Shown piece by piece: positions 27,317 to 35,462 of a DNA stretch of 64,000 bases. The translations under genes and the position numbers were made by a program. The notes below the pieces were generated by a model that saw nothing but the letters and a program-made list of their open reading frames with translations, made no database searches and was not told where the DNA came from. Source of the DNA: Holdemanella hominis (GTDB lineage: Bacteria; Bacillota_I; Bacilli_A; Erysipelotrichales; Erysipelotrichaceae); contig NZ_JACRWH010000005.1 of assembly GCF_014306155.1 (NCBI RefSeq), forward strand, positions 13,175 through 77,174, written 5' to 3'. Every line of letters starts with the position of its first letter. Position 1 is the stretch's first letter.

Positions 27317-28642
27317 ATGCCTAAACAAAACCCATTATTAAACATTGTTAAAAAACAAAAAGAAGGTAAAGCCGTAGCTATCTATTCATGCTGTTCAAGT
27401 AATGCATTCGTTATTGAAGCTGCGATGGAAACCGCAAAAAAACAAGATTCATGTGTTTTAATTGAATCAACTGCTAACCAGGTAGATCAAAATGGTGGTT
27501 ACTCAGGAATGACACCAAAAGATTTCTTCAACTTCTGTCATGAAAAAGCAAAAGAAGCTGGATTATCAAGTGATCGTATTTTCTTAGGTGGGGACCACTT
27601 AGGACCATTAACAGTCGCAAACAAACCGGAAGCAGAAGCTATGGAATACGCAAAAACATTAGTACACGACTATGTTCGTGCTGGTTTCACTAAAATTCAT
27701 ATTGATACAAGTATGAAAGTTGCTGATGATGATCCAAATACTCGTTTAAGTGATGAAACAATTGCTCGTCGTGGAGCTATTTTAGCTAAAGTTTGCGAAG
27801 AAGCTTACCAAGAATTACTTCAAGAAAATCCAGAAGCGATTCACCCAGTATATATCGTCGGTAGTGAAGTTCCAATCCCTGGTGGAGCACAAGAAGAAAA
27901 TGCTGGTATGCAAGTTACAAAACCTGAAGACTTCAAAAGTACTGTAGCTACATTTGAAAAAGCATTTGATGATATGGGAATCGCAGATGCTTGGAACCAC
28001 GTTATTGCTGCTGTTGTTCAGCCAGGTGTTGAAGAAAAAGATGCCGGATGCGAAGAATACGATCGTGAACGTGCTAAAGATTTAATGGCAAGCATTAAAG
28101 ATTTTGACAAATTAGTATTTGAAGGACACTCAACTGATTATCAAACTAAATACAAATTACGTGAATTAGTAGAAGATGGTGTTGGCATCTTAAAAGTTGG
28201 TCCTGGACTTACTTATGCCGCTCGTGAAGGAATCTTCTCATTATGCATGATTGAAGAAGAATTGGCTGCTGTTTATGGATTTGAAACGAGTCATTTCCGT
28301 GAAGAATTAGACAAAGCCATGTTAGCAAACCCTGGTAAATGGGCTCCATATTATCATGGAACAGAAAATGAAATTGCATTCAAACGTAAATATTCATTCT
28401 CTGACCGTTGCCGTTACTATTTACCTCAAGAAAATGTTAAGAATGCTTTAGCTAAATTATTGGCAAACTTAAAAGAACACCCAGTACCATTACCATTGCT
28501 AAGTCAGTATATGCCTTTCCAATATACATTGGTACGTGAAGGTAAATTGAACAACACACCTGAAGATTTAATTAAAGCTCGTGTTATGTATACAATTGAA
28601 GAATATACTTATGCTAGTCACCAGGAAGAATTAGTTCGCTAA
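27317..28642 (+). CDS. Tagatose-1,6-bisphosphate aldolase-family protein GatZ/KbaZ
   Basis: 441 residues, full length for the GatZ/KbaZ (AgaZ) family of the galactitol and N-acetylgalactosamine pathways. Seen: AVAIYSCCSSNAFVIEAA, FLGGDHLGPL, HIDTSMKVADD and FEGHSTDYQTKYKL. In enterobacteria it is the non-catalytic partner of GatY/KbaY; a tagatose-6-phosphate kinase role has also been proposed for AgaZ. No GatY-type aldolase is in the window. AAGGAGGACATACA precedes the ATG. A terminator follows at 28653. Confidence 0.92.
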   Translation: MPKQNPLLNIVKKQKEGKAVAIYSCCSSNAFVIEAAMETAKKQDSCVLIESTANQVDQNGGYSGMTPKDFFNFCHEKAKEAGLSSDRIFLGGDHLGPLTVANKPEAEAMEYAKTLVHDYVRAGFTKIHIDTSMKVADDDPNTRLSDETIARRGAILAKVCEEAYQELLQENPEAIHPVYIVGSEVPIPGGAQEENAGMQVTKPEDFKSTVATFEKAFDDMGIADAWNHVIAAVVQPGVEEKDAGCEEYDRERAKDLMASIKDFDKLVFEGHSTDYQTKYKLRELVEDGVGILKVGPGLTYAAREGIFSLCMIEEELAAVYGFETSHFREELDKAMLANPGKWAPYYHGTENEIAFKRKYSFSDRCRYYLPQENVKNALAKLLANLKEHPVPLPLLSQYMPFQYTLVREGKLNNTPEDLIKARVMYTIEEYTYASHQEELVR

Positions 28643-28652
28643 AACAAATATT

Positions 28653-28681
28653 GCGCATCTTATAGATGCGCATTTTTTTTT
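28653..28681 (+). terminator. Terminator of gatZ
   Basis: GCGCATCT/AGATGCGC perfect 8-base stem, three-base loop, then eight or more T. Confidence 0.9.
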
Positions 28682-28683
28682 GC

Positions 28684-28709
28684 AAAAAAAAGGTTCAACC
28701 GAACCTTTT
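28684..28709 (-). terminator. Terminator of the 28.7-29.8 kb gene pair
   Basis: AAAAGGTTC/GAACCTTTT stem and T-run on the minus strand. Confidence 0.8.
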
Positions 28710-29256
28710 ACTTACTCTTTCTTGAAATCAATTCTTTAGCATGATATAACGCAAAGATAAATGTTAATGCACTAATTACATAATTAAGAGTTAACATCCA
28801 ACCTGTATAGTTTTCGTTATATGCATTAATAATAATCAATACAGCTAACGCTAATAATAGAACCATTTTCAAAATAATTTTATTCGTATCTAAAGTTTTA
28901 ATAGAAGCTTCACTCTTCATTTTTTCATTACACTTAAAGTTTTCAACGCGAGCTAAGCTTTTCAAGAATCGTCTAAATCTAAATTCTAAAAATCCATATA
29001 CTCCAACACCAGCTAAAACACATAACCAGATAGGCATATCAAACATCAACATCAAAATGAATCCGATAGCTCCCATCACAAAGCGCATACTGAATTGTTT
29101 ATATCGATCTTCATTATTTGCTAAAATATATCCATTTTTAGAAAACACATCATAATATACCGCTCTTCCACGTTCATCTTTATAAACATGCCAACCAGAT
29201 ACATTACCCTTTAAATCAGTTTCCTGTTTTTTTCTTGTCTTTCTTCCTTCTGCCAT
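28708..29256 (-). CDS. Uncharacterised membrane protein
   Basis: About 182 residues, unrecognised. A basic Lys/Arg-rich N-terminus, then two closely spaced hydrophobic pairs: about 66-98 (FVMGAIGFILMLMF and IWLCVLAGVGVYGFLEF) and about 130-175 (ILKMVLLLALAVLIII and LTLNYVISALTFIFALY). AAGGAG stands before the ATG at 29256. Overlaps the upstream unknown gene's end region closely, so likely co-transcribed with it. Confidence 0.65.
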   Translation of the reverse strand: MAEGRKTRKKQETDLKGNVSGWHVYKDERGRAVYYDVFSKNGYILANNEDRYKQFSMRFVMGAIGFILMLMFDMPIWLCVLAGVGVYGFLEFRFRRFLKSLARVENFKCNEKMKSEASIKTLDTNKIILKMVLLLALAVLIIINAYNENYTGWMLTLNYVISALTFIFALYHAKELISRKSK

Positions 29257-29266
29257 AACTATCTCC

Positions 29267-29848
29267 TTACCACTCAACTACTTCTTCTAGTTCTTCTTTT
29301 TTTAGATTTTGTCGTTTCTCTTCTTCTTTAAAATCAACATAATCTGTATATGGTGTCAGACAACCATTATCCTGCGGTTGATCATGACCATCCATATGTA
29401 CCATTATTTTGTCAAGAATATCGGTTTGTGTCAACTTTTCTCCAACTTTTGAAGCTTTCAAAAAACTTGGAGCACGACCAATCTCCATAAACATCGTTTC
29501 TAATTCAGCATAATCTGCTACATGAATACCTTCTGTAAAATATTCTAATTCCTGTAGCATCATTTTGCAGAAAGTTTTCACATCACGCATATCAACATTG
29601 CCTCTAAAAATAATGAAAACCTTATGATCATTTGTCACTTTTAATGGTTGAGACATTGTAAATTTATTCTGGATTGCCTTATAAACTTCTTCCCTTGTCT
29701 TTTCCATATACTCTAAGTAATAAGGTTTATCCTCTAATTCCTTATTATTATATATATTGAAATAAATTGTATTGTATACTCCACAATGTCTAAAAATTGT
29801 TCCTTTAATACTTGTTGCATAAAGAACTGGATATTTTTTATCAGCCAT
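29267..29848 (-). CDS. Uncharacterised cytoplasmic protein
   Basis: 193 residues, unrecognised. No signal or membrane segment; starts MADKKYPVLYATSIKGTIFR and ends in a highly charged Glu/Lys tail (EEEKRQNLKKEELEEVVEW). Lies downstream of the PTS terminator, so it forms its own unit with the membrane protein that follows. Nothing links it to sugar metabolism except position. Confidence 0.65.
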   Translation of the reverse strand: MADKKYPVLYATSIKGTIFRHCGVYNTIYFNIYNNKELEDKPYYLEYMEKTREEVYKAIQNKFTMSQPLKVTNDHKVFIIFRGNVDMRDVKTFCKMMLQELEYFTEGIHVADYAELETMFMEIGRAPSFLKASKVGEKLTQTDILDKIMVHMDGHDQPQDNGCLTPYTDYVDFKEEEKRQNLKKEELEEVVEW

Positions 29849-29907
29849 AATTTGTACCTCCTTAATTTCATTTTTAAATCATCAAAAAATTTTTTAATGA
29901 GCTAAAA

Positions 29908-29948
29908 ATAAAATTAAAGGTTGTAAGGATATAATCCGTTACAACCTT
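29908..29948 (-). terminator. Terminator of the PTS IIB-IIC-IID operon
   Basis: AAGGTTGTAA/TTACAACCTT 10-base stem with an inner GGAT/ATCC extension, followed by a T-rich tract on the minus strand. Confidence 0.85.
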
Positions 29949-29986
29949 ATATTTGAGAGAAAATATTCTAACTTCGTTAGATTAGC

Positions 29987-30865
29987 CTACGCAACTACTG
30001 ACCATGGAACTGGTACTAGAGGTGTATATGAACCTGCCCAGATTCCGAATGCAGCTCCAACAATACCGATTACTAAGAATAATGCGATACATTTTACTGG
30101 AGTCCAGTTTTTCTTCTTAATCAATACATAGCACATCATAGTGAATGCGAATGCGATTAAGCAAGGTAAAATCATATTTAAGTAGTTTTGGATTACAATT
30201 GGATCACCTTCACCATTAGCGATTGAGATACCTAATTTAGTTCCTCCACCATAGTTAGAAATTAAAGCACCAACAACGAATACACCTAATACACTTGCAG
30301 CGTGAGTGAATGCTTTAGCGTTAGCAGTCATCATCTTAACAGCAGTTAAACCTAAGTTGTATGACCAGTACATTAAAGCATAACGTAAAACCATTTCAAC
30401 ACCGAATGCGATAACGAAGTATAAGATTGGTCCCATGATACTTCCATCAATAGCCATGTTTGCAGTTAAACCAGCAGTGATAGGAATTAATGTATACCAG
30501 AACAATGCGTCACCAATACCACCTAATGGAGCAGCAGTTGAGATACGTACAGAACGAATTGTCTGAATATCCGTTTTTTGTTGTTCCATTGATAATACGA
30601 TACCCATAACGAATGTTACGAAGAATGGGTGAGTATTAAGGAAATCCATGTTGTGAGTCATAGATGCAGCTAAGTCATCTTTATTTGTGTGGATTTTTTC
30701 CAAACCAGGTAACATAGCCCATAACCAACCAGCAGATTGCATACGTTCGTAGTTGAACGCAGCCTGTAATTGGCAAGAACGCCATACCATTTTATTTAAA
30801 GTTTGTTTATCTAATCTTGCAGCAGGAGTAGTATCCTTGTAAGAAGTCATTGCATTAGATTCCAT
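29987..30865 (-). CDS. PTS mannose-family IID component
   Basis: About 292 residues. Membrane component IID of a mannose/N-acetylgalactosamine-type PTS. Typical: FNYERMQSAGWLWAMLP, TPHFxTF-like HPFFVTFVMG, RISTAAPLGGIGDALFWYTL and late hydrophobic helices. Substrate most likely an amino sugar given neighbouring AgaS and NagB. The ATG at 30865 has GGGAGG 8 bases upstream and lies inside the end of the IIC gene (11-base overlap). Confidence 0.93.
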   Translation of the reverse strand: MESNAMTSYKDTTPAARLDKQTLNKMVWRSCQLQAAFNYERMQSAGWLWAMLPGLEKIHTNKDDLAASMTHNMDFLNTHPFFVTFVMGIVLSMEQQKTDIQTIRSVRISTAAPLGGIGDALFWYTLIPITAGLTANMAIDGSIMGPILYFVIAFGVEMVLRYALMYWSYNLGLTAVKMMTANAKAFTHAASVLGVFVVGALISNYGGGTKLGISIANGEGDPIVIQNYLNMILPCLIAFAFTMMCYVLIKKKNWTPVKCIALFLVIGIVGAAFGIWAGSYTPLVPVPWSVVA

Positions 30866-31646
30866 CACTTACACCTCCCTGCGCAGCTTTTGTTTCAATA
30901 GAAGTAATCTTGAAGTCTAATAATGCGATTGCAACACCGATGAATGCAACTAAGATCAAGCAAGCAGAAGCAGTAGCTTCAACGTTACCAAATAGCAATG
31001 CAGTTGCAAAACCACCTAGTAACCATCCCCACAAGTCGTTAGAAAGCATAATCTTTAACAATACAGCGAAACCTACGAAACGCATCATTCCACCGGCAGC
31101 ACTTAAACCGCCCATGAACCAGCTTGCTTCTTCACTTAAGCTTTGTAAAGCACCAGAAGCAGCAGTTCCACCAACATATGCTAAAATAGCGATTACAGCA
31201 AATAAAGTACCTAAGATAGCCATAGAAGTATTACATACAGCTGTAATTCCTTTAGGGTTAGCTTCATTAGCAGCTTTATCAGCTTTAGCCATTAAACCAG
31301 ACATGATTGTAAATGTTAATGTTACAACGTATTGTCCGAATGTAGCGAAAATCATACAAGCTCCTAAAGCAGCATTAATGTCCATTTTTGCTTTAACAGC
31401 GAAAATCATAGCAACAACTGATCCTAATACAGCGTTAGGAGGCTGTGCTCCACCAACTGGCATGTTACCAACCATCATTAACTCATATGTACCACCAACA
31501 ACTAAGCCAGTGTTTACATCACCTAGGATTGCACCAATAATTGGACAAGCAATGATAGGACGATAAACGATTTCAGTTAATGAGAATTGGTCGATGGCAA
31601 AAAAGAATGTTACAATTGCCAATAACACAATTTCTACAATATTCAT
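30855..31646 (-). CDS. PTS mannose-family IIC component
   Basis: 263 residues, polytopic sugar channel of the mannose-family PTS. Seen: IVYRPIIACPIIGAILGDV, GGTYELMMVGNMPVGGAQPPNAVLG, the family signature. Lies between IIB (24-base gap) and IID (overlap). The ribosome site AAGGAG is about 10 bases upstream, with a short out-of-frame ATG in between. Confidence 0.93.
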   Translation of the reverse strand: MNIVEIVLLAIVTFFFAIDQFSLTEIVYRPIIACPIIGAILGDVNTGLVVGGTYELMMVGNMPVGGAQPPNAVLGSVVAMIFAVKAKMDINAALGACMIFATFGQYVVTLTFTIMSGLMAKADKAANEANPKGITAVCNTSMAILGTLFAVIAILAYVGGTAASGALQSLSEEASWFMGGLSAAGGMMRFVGFAVLLKIMLSNDLWGWLLGGFATALLFGNVEATASACLILVAFIGVAIALLDFKITSIETKAAQGGVSDGI

Positions 31647-31670
31647 TTTTCATTTTCTCCTTTTTTTGGA

Positions 31671-32147
31671 TTAACTCCAAAGTTTATTAATATCTTCAGG
31701 TGCGATGTCAGGTACACGTTGAATTTCTAATTCAACACCTAATTCTTGCAATTTCTTGAATGCAGCAACATCATCGTCATTTACAGCTACAGTAGTAGCA
31801 ACTTGACGTTTACCTTCAGACATGTGCATGTTTCCAATATTACATTTTTTAATTGGAACACCACCCTCAACTAGACGTAATACATCTTGAGGTGTTTCAC
31901 AAATGATGAAGATTTTTTGAGCAGGACTTGCTTTTCCAATAATGTCGATTGTCTTCTGAATTGAGAAGTAACGAGTCTGAGCATAAGCTGGAGCAGCCAT
32001 GTTCATCAAACCTTGACGGAATTCATCTTTTGCGACAGCGTCATTTGCAACTAATAATAAGTTAGCTCCTAGAACTCCACTCCATTGAGTTGCAACTTGA
32101 CCGTGAATCAAACGATTGTCGATTCTTGTTAATAAGATATTTGGCAT
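31671..32147 (-). CDS. PTS mannose/N-acetylgalactosamine-family IIB component
   Basis: 158 residues. RIDNRLIHGQVATQW carries the phosphorylated His near residue 15, the standard IIB motif of the mannose superfamily. Accepts phosphate from IIA (33.7 kb) and passes it to the sugar. First gene of the IIB-IIC-IID transcript, with AAGGAG before the ATG and a cre site in the 5' leader. Confidence 0.93.
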   Translation of the reverse strand: MPNILLTRIDNRLIHGQVATQWSGVLGANLLLVANDAVAKDEFRQGLMNMAAPAYAQTRYFSIQKTIDIIGKASPAQKIFIICETPQDVLRLVEGGVPIKKCNIGNMHMSEGKRQVATTVAVNDDDVAAFKKLQELGVELEIQRVPDIAPEDINKLWS

Positions 32148-32162
32148 ATTCTCTCTCCTTCC

Positions 32163-32209
32163 TGATAGCGCTTTCTTCTTTAAAGAATAACTATCTTGAC
32201 TATATTATA
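32163..32209 (-). promoter_or_regulatory. Promoter and cre (CcpA) site of PTS IIB operon
   Basis: Minus-strand AGAAAGCGCTATCA (32163-32176) matches 13 of 14 of the cre consensus. It lies about 28 bases downstream of TATAAT (32204-32209), a roadblock position, so glucose repression by CcpA is expected. The -35 (AAAGCA) is non-consensus. Confidence 0.75.
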
Positions 32210-32250
32210 CATTTTCTATGCATAAATGCTTTACACATTTTAAGCAATTT

Positions 32251-32263
32251 TTTGCACTTTTTA
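32251..32263 (+). promoter_or_regulatory. Shared amino-sugar motif, copy 2 (PTS IIB)
   Basis: TTTGCACTTTTTA on the plus strand, 18 bases upstream of the -35 position of the minus-strand IIB promoter. Orientation is opposite to copies 1 and 3 relative to the gene. Confidence 0.55.
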
Positions 32264-32386
32264 GTATTTTTTTAATATTTATCACTAACAATTATAAAAA
32301 TTGGCAAAAAAAATACATAATTATCACAAAATCAATTTAAAAACCCCATTTTGAAAACATTTTCACAAAGTAAAAGAACATGCTAA

Positions 32387-33553
32387 TTAGCATGTCCCTT
32401 CTTTAAACTCTTTTTTTGCTTTTTCTAACTTTTCAGGTTCAGTAATCAAATCTAAACCAATTAACGCAATAGCTGTAGCTGCTGTTACTAATCCAGCTTT
32501 TCCATCTTCACTAATTGTTGCAGCCGCCATTTCTTTAGAATGACCAGCAACTGAGCAATCTGCGATTTTGATAGTTCCCTGAATTGTTGGACAAACATAA
32601 CTTACACTTCCAACATCTGTAGAACCACATGGAATTTCATCAACCGGATTAATTTGCTCAACTCCTAGCTCTTTATATTTTTCTGTCAACATATCAGCTA
32701 GTGTATAGTTGATTTTTGTATCTTCATAAGGACATTCATACATACTTGTTTTGTAAGTTGTTTGGCTTGCAATACAAGAACCCTTCACACAATCCTCTGC
32801 ACGAGTTGCAATCTCTTTACAATATGCCATCGTAGTTGCTCTAAAATAATACTCCATACTTGCATAAGCAGGAATTACATTGGCAGCTAAACCTCCGTCG
32901 CGAATAATTCCATGAATATATGATCCTGGAGTCACAAATTGACGTAACATTGAAATCTGTGTATATGTACTAATCGCTGCATCTAATGCACTGTGCCCCT
33001 CTTGAGGACGACATCCATGCGCATTCTTACCAAAGAATTCATACTTAATTGGTAAAATAGCTAATGATCTAGATCCGACACCATTTTCTGTACTTGGATG
33101 AACCATTAAAGCTGCATCTACATCATCAAATACCCCAGCTTCACTCATCTTAACTTTTCCACCAAAGTTTTCTTCACCAGGCGTACCCACAACACGTACT
33201 GTTCCACCAATTTCATCAACAACACTCTTTAATGCTTCACCAGCCGCAATACCAATACCAGCAATCAAGTTATGTCCACATCCGTGTCCAACTTCAGGAA
33301 GTGCATCATATTCACACATATAAGCAATTGTTGGCCCTTCTTTACCCGATTTATACTCAGCCACAAAATCTGTATCGATCACAACACTCGATTTCACATC
33401 GAATCCAGCATCTTCTAAATATTTCACCAATACCTTCTGTGTTTCATACTCCTCAAAACCTGTTTCCGGATTATTGTATAGTGTTTTTACAATATCCATA
33501 TATGCATCTAAATGCTCTTGAATAGATGCCTCAATTCTAGTTTTATAATCCAT
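32387..33553 (-). CDS. M20D-family amidohydrolase (AbgB/HipO-like)
   Basis: About 388 residues, M20 metallopeptidase fold: metal-binding CEYDALPEVGHGCGHN, GEENFGGKVK, the lid domain from about 180-290, and the C-terminal STDVGSVSYVCP. M20D members hydrolyse N-acyl amino acids, hippurate or p-aminobenzoyl-glutamate. Lies between the IIB gene and the IIA gene of the amino-sugar PTS. The ATG at 33553 has GGAGG 8 bases upstream. A hairpin with the stop codon inside its stem follows at about 32370-32392. Substrate unknown. Confidence 0.88.
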   Translation of the reverse strand: MDYKTRIEASIQEHLDAYMDIVKTLYNNPETGFEEYETQKVLVKYLEDAGFDVKSSVVIDTDFVAEYKSGKEGPTIAYMCEYDALPEVGHGCGHNLIAGIGIAAGEALKSVVDEIGGTVRVVGTPGEENFGGKVKMSEAGVFDDVDAALMVHPSTENGVGSRSLAILPIKYEFFGKNAHGCRPQEGHSALDAAISTYTQISMLRQFVTPGSYIHGIIRDGGLAANVIPAYASMEYYFRATTMAYCKEIATRAEDCVKGSCIASQTTYKTSMYECPYEDTKINYTLADMLTEKYKELGVEQINPVDEIPCGSTDVGSVSYVCPTIQGTIKIADCSVAGHSKEMAAATISEDGKAGLVTAATAIALIGLDLITEPEKLEKAKKEFKEGTC

Positions 33554-33608
33554 TCTAAATACCTCCGTATATGAAAATATCATACCTCATTTTCAGATAT
33601 TTGAAAAG

Positions 33609-33664
33609 TTTTTACAAAAAAAGCCAGGCAAAGCCTCTGGTTCAAAAAAAGCCAGGCAAAGCCT
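33609..33664 (-). terminator. Duplicated tandem terminators after PTS IIA
   Basis: Two copies of AAAAAAAGCCAGGCAAAGCC(T) at 33616-33636 and 33644-33664 (28-base period). On the minus strand each gives a hairpin (AGCTAGGC/GCCTGGCT and CCAGAGGC/GCCTGG) with TTTTTTT. Confidence 0.85.
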
Positions 33665-33674
33665 AGCTTAAATA

Positions 33675-34106
33675 TTAGATACCATCTGAAAAATCGTCGT
33701 TTTGCTCAATGTGTTGGAATACATAACGCATAACTTGATCTTTTCCAACGCTGCAAGCTGATTCAGCTAAAGCATGAACATCTTCAGAGAAAGTACGAGT
33801 TAAGTTGATTTCAACTAACATACCTAAGTTTGTACCTGCAACAACTTCTACGTTTCCTCTTGGGAATCCAATTTCAACAGCCGTTTTGAATGGAGAACCA
33901 CCAGCTAAATCACTTAATACAATGATTCCTTCGCAGTCTTTTAATGAATCCATAGCATCTGTTAATTTTTTTGCTAAATCATCCGTTGAATCTGTGGATT
34001 CAAAATCTACAGCAACATATTCTTTTGCATCTCCAGCAATCAAGTTTAAGCTTGTAGTTAAACCTGTCGCAAAGTGGCCATGACCAGTAACAATTAATCC
34101 TATCAT
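33675..34106 (-). CDS. PTS mannose-family IIA component
   Basis: 143 residues. MIGLIVTGHGHFATGL carries the phosphorylated His near residue 9-10; VLSDLAGGSPFKTAVEI is the second conserved block. Receives phosphate from HPr. Separate from IIB/IIC/IID but co-transcribed with agaS upstream (gap 36 bases). The ribosome region holds two copies of TTAGAGGAGAAAA in tandem, so two Shine-Dalgarno sites precede the ATG. Confidence 0.92.
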   Translation of the reverse strand: MIGLIVTGHGHFATGLTTSLNLIAGDAKEYVAVDFESTDSTDDLAKKLTDAMDSLKDCEGIIVLSDLAGGSPFKTAVEIGFPRGNVEVVAGTNLGMLVEINLTRTFSEDVHALAESACSVGKDQVMRYVFQHIEQNDDFSDGI

Positions 34107-34142
34107 CTTCTTTTTTCTCCTCTAATTTTCTCCTCTAAATTC

Positions 34143-35321
34143 TTACTTTGCAGTATATGGGTAAATAGTAACACCCTTAACAACACGGTTTACTTCACCT
34201 GTTGGACATGGATTGTCTGGTGTAATCTTGTAGCTCAATGATTTAAATAACGCAATAACCTGAGCAACTAAAATATAGTCAAATCCTAAGAAAATATTAT
34301 CTTTTGGCGCATCTAAATCAAAGTTAATGAATGTATCTACTAATCCTTCGATTTCAGCATCTGCATGACTAGAAACTGCAACTAAACGGTTCTTTTTGCG
34401 TTGTCCACTCATTTCTTTAATAATGTCATATTCATATTGTCTTTGATATTCATCATCTGATAAATAAACAACTGTTAAACATTCATCGTTGATAACTGAT
34501 TTAGGTCCGTGACGGAATCCCATTGGACTATCAAATGTAGTTGTAACTGTACCAGCAGTTAATTCACAAATTTTTAATTGACTTTCTTGAGCAATACCCT
34601 TCAATGTATTTGCACCTAAGTATACAATACGGTTAAATTCCGCAAAGTCAGCAACTAAATTTTCACATACTTTGTATCCTTCATCAACAAATTTTTGTCC
34701 TTGAGCGATAACACTCTCCATTTCTTTTGCAACTTCATCAATATCATCTAAACGGAAACATAATAATGCAGCCAACATCATGTTAGAGAAACTTGAAGTC
34801 ATTGCGAAAGACTGATCATGAGTTTCTGGTGTTAAGTTAATATCATAAGCATTGTCACGAGTAGCAGCCGCTTTTGCTAAAGCCCCATCTTTGTTACATG
34901 TAATGAATAAATGATACACATTTTCCTTACATACTTCATCAGCAACTTGTACTGAGCCAACACTTTCAGGAGAGTTTCCTGAACGACCAAAGTTCACTAA
35001 TAAAGTCTTTTTGTTTCTTGATAAATAGTTTTCTGGAGTTTCTACTAAATCAGTAGAAGCATATGATTTTGCATGGTAACCAGTATAACGGTTAACATAT
35101 GAATATAATGCATTACCTACATATTCACTTGTTCCAGCACCTGTAAACACGATATCACAATCTGGATCACTTAATACAGGTTCCATGAATTTCTTTAAAG
35201 CTTCCTTTTCATTTTTAATTTGAGCAATTGTTTTTGCCCAAGTGGCAGGTTGTTGGTAGATTTCCTGTGCAGTAAAAATACCACTTAATTCTTCCCAAGT
35301 TGATTTTTCTTTTCCGAACAT
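34143..35321 (-). CDS. agaS: SIS-domain aldose-ketose isomerase/deaminase AgaS-like
   Basis: About 392 residues with two SIS domains: DIVFTGAGTSEYVGNAL, NFGRSGNSPESVGSVQ, and LTAGTVTTTFDSPMGFRHGPKS. This matches AgaS, which deaminates and isomerises galactosamine-6-phosphate to tagatose-6-phosphate. The start at 35321 has AAGGAGAAAG upstream; the 29-codon in-frame extension spans the promoter. First gene of agaS-IIA. Confidence 0.9.
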   Translation of the reverse strand: MFGKEKSTWEELSGIFTAQEIYQQPATWAKTIAQIKNEKEALKKFMEPVLSDPDCDIVFTGAGTSEYVGNALYSYVNRYTGYHAKSYASTDLVETPENYLSRNKKTLLVNFGRSGNSPESVGSVQVADEVCKENVYHLFITCNKDGALAKAAATRDNAYDINLTPETHDQSFAMTSSFSNMMLAALLCFRLDDIDEVAKEMESVIAQGQKFVDEGYKVCENLVADFAEFNRIVYLGANTLKGIAQESQLKICELTAGTVTTTFDSPMGFRHGPKSVINDECLTVVYLSDDEYQRQYEYDIIKEMSGQRKKNRLVAVSSHADAEIEGLVDTFINFDLDAPKDNIFLGFDYILVAQVIALFKSLSYKITPDNPCPTGEVNRVVKGVTIYPYTAK

Positions 35322-35348
35322 TTTTCTTTCTCCTTCTGAACTAATTTC

Positions 35349-35409
35349 ATTATAACTGTTTTTAACCAAAATAAAAGATTTTAGGCGAAAGTAAACTAAA
35401 AAGTGCAAA
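35349..35409 (-). promoter_or_regulatory. agaS promoter with shared amino-sugar motif, copy 3
   Basis: TATAAT at 35349-35354 (minus), weak -35 CTTTTA at 35372-35377, and TTTGCACTTTTTA at 35397-35409 (minus strand), 19 bases upstream of the -35. Confidence 0.6.
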
Positions 35410-35437
35410 TTTGTTCTTTAAAAATACAAATTCTTAT

Positions 35438-35462
35438 TAAAAAAGAAGGATTTCTCCTTCTT
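35438..35462 (-). terminator. Terminator of aldose epimerase gene
   Basis: AAGAAGGA/TCCTTCTT stem and T-run on the minus strand; the stop codon overlaps the stem. Confidence 0.85.
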
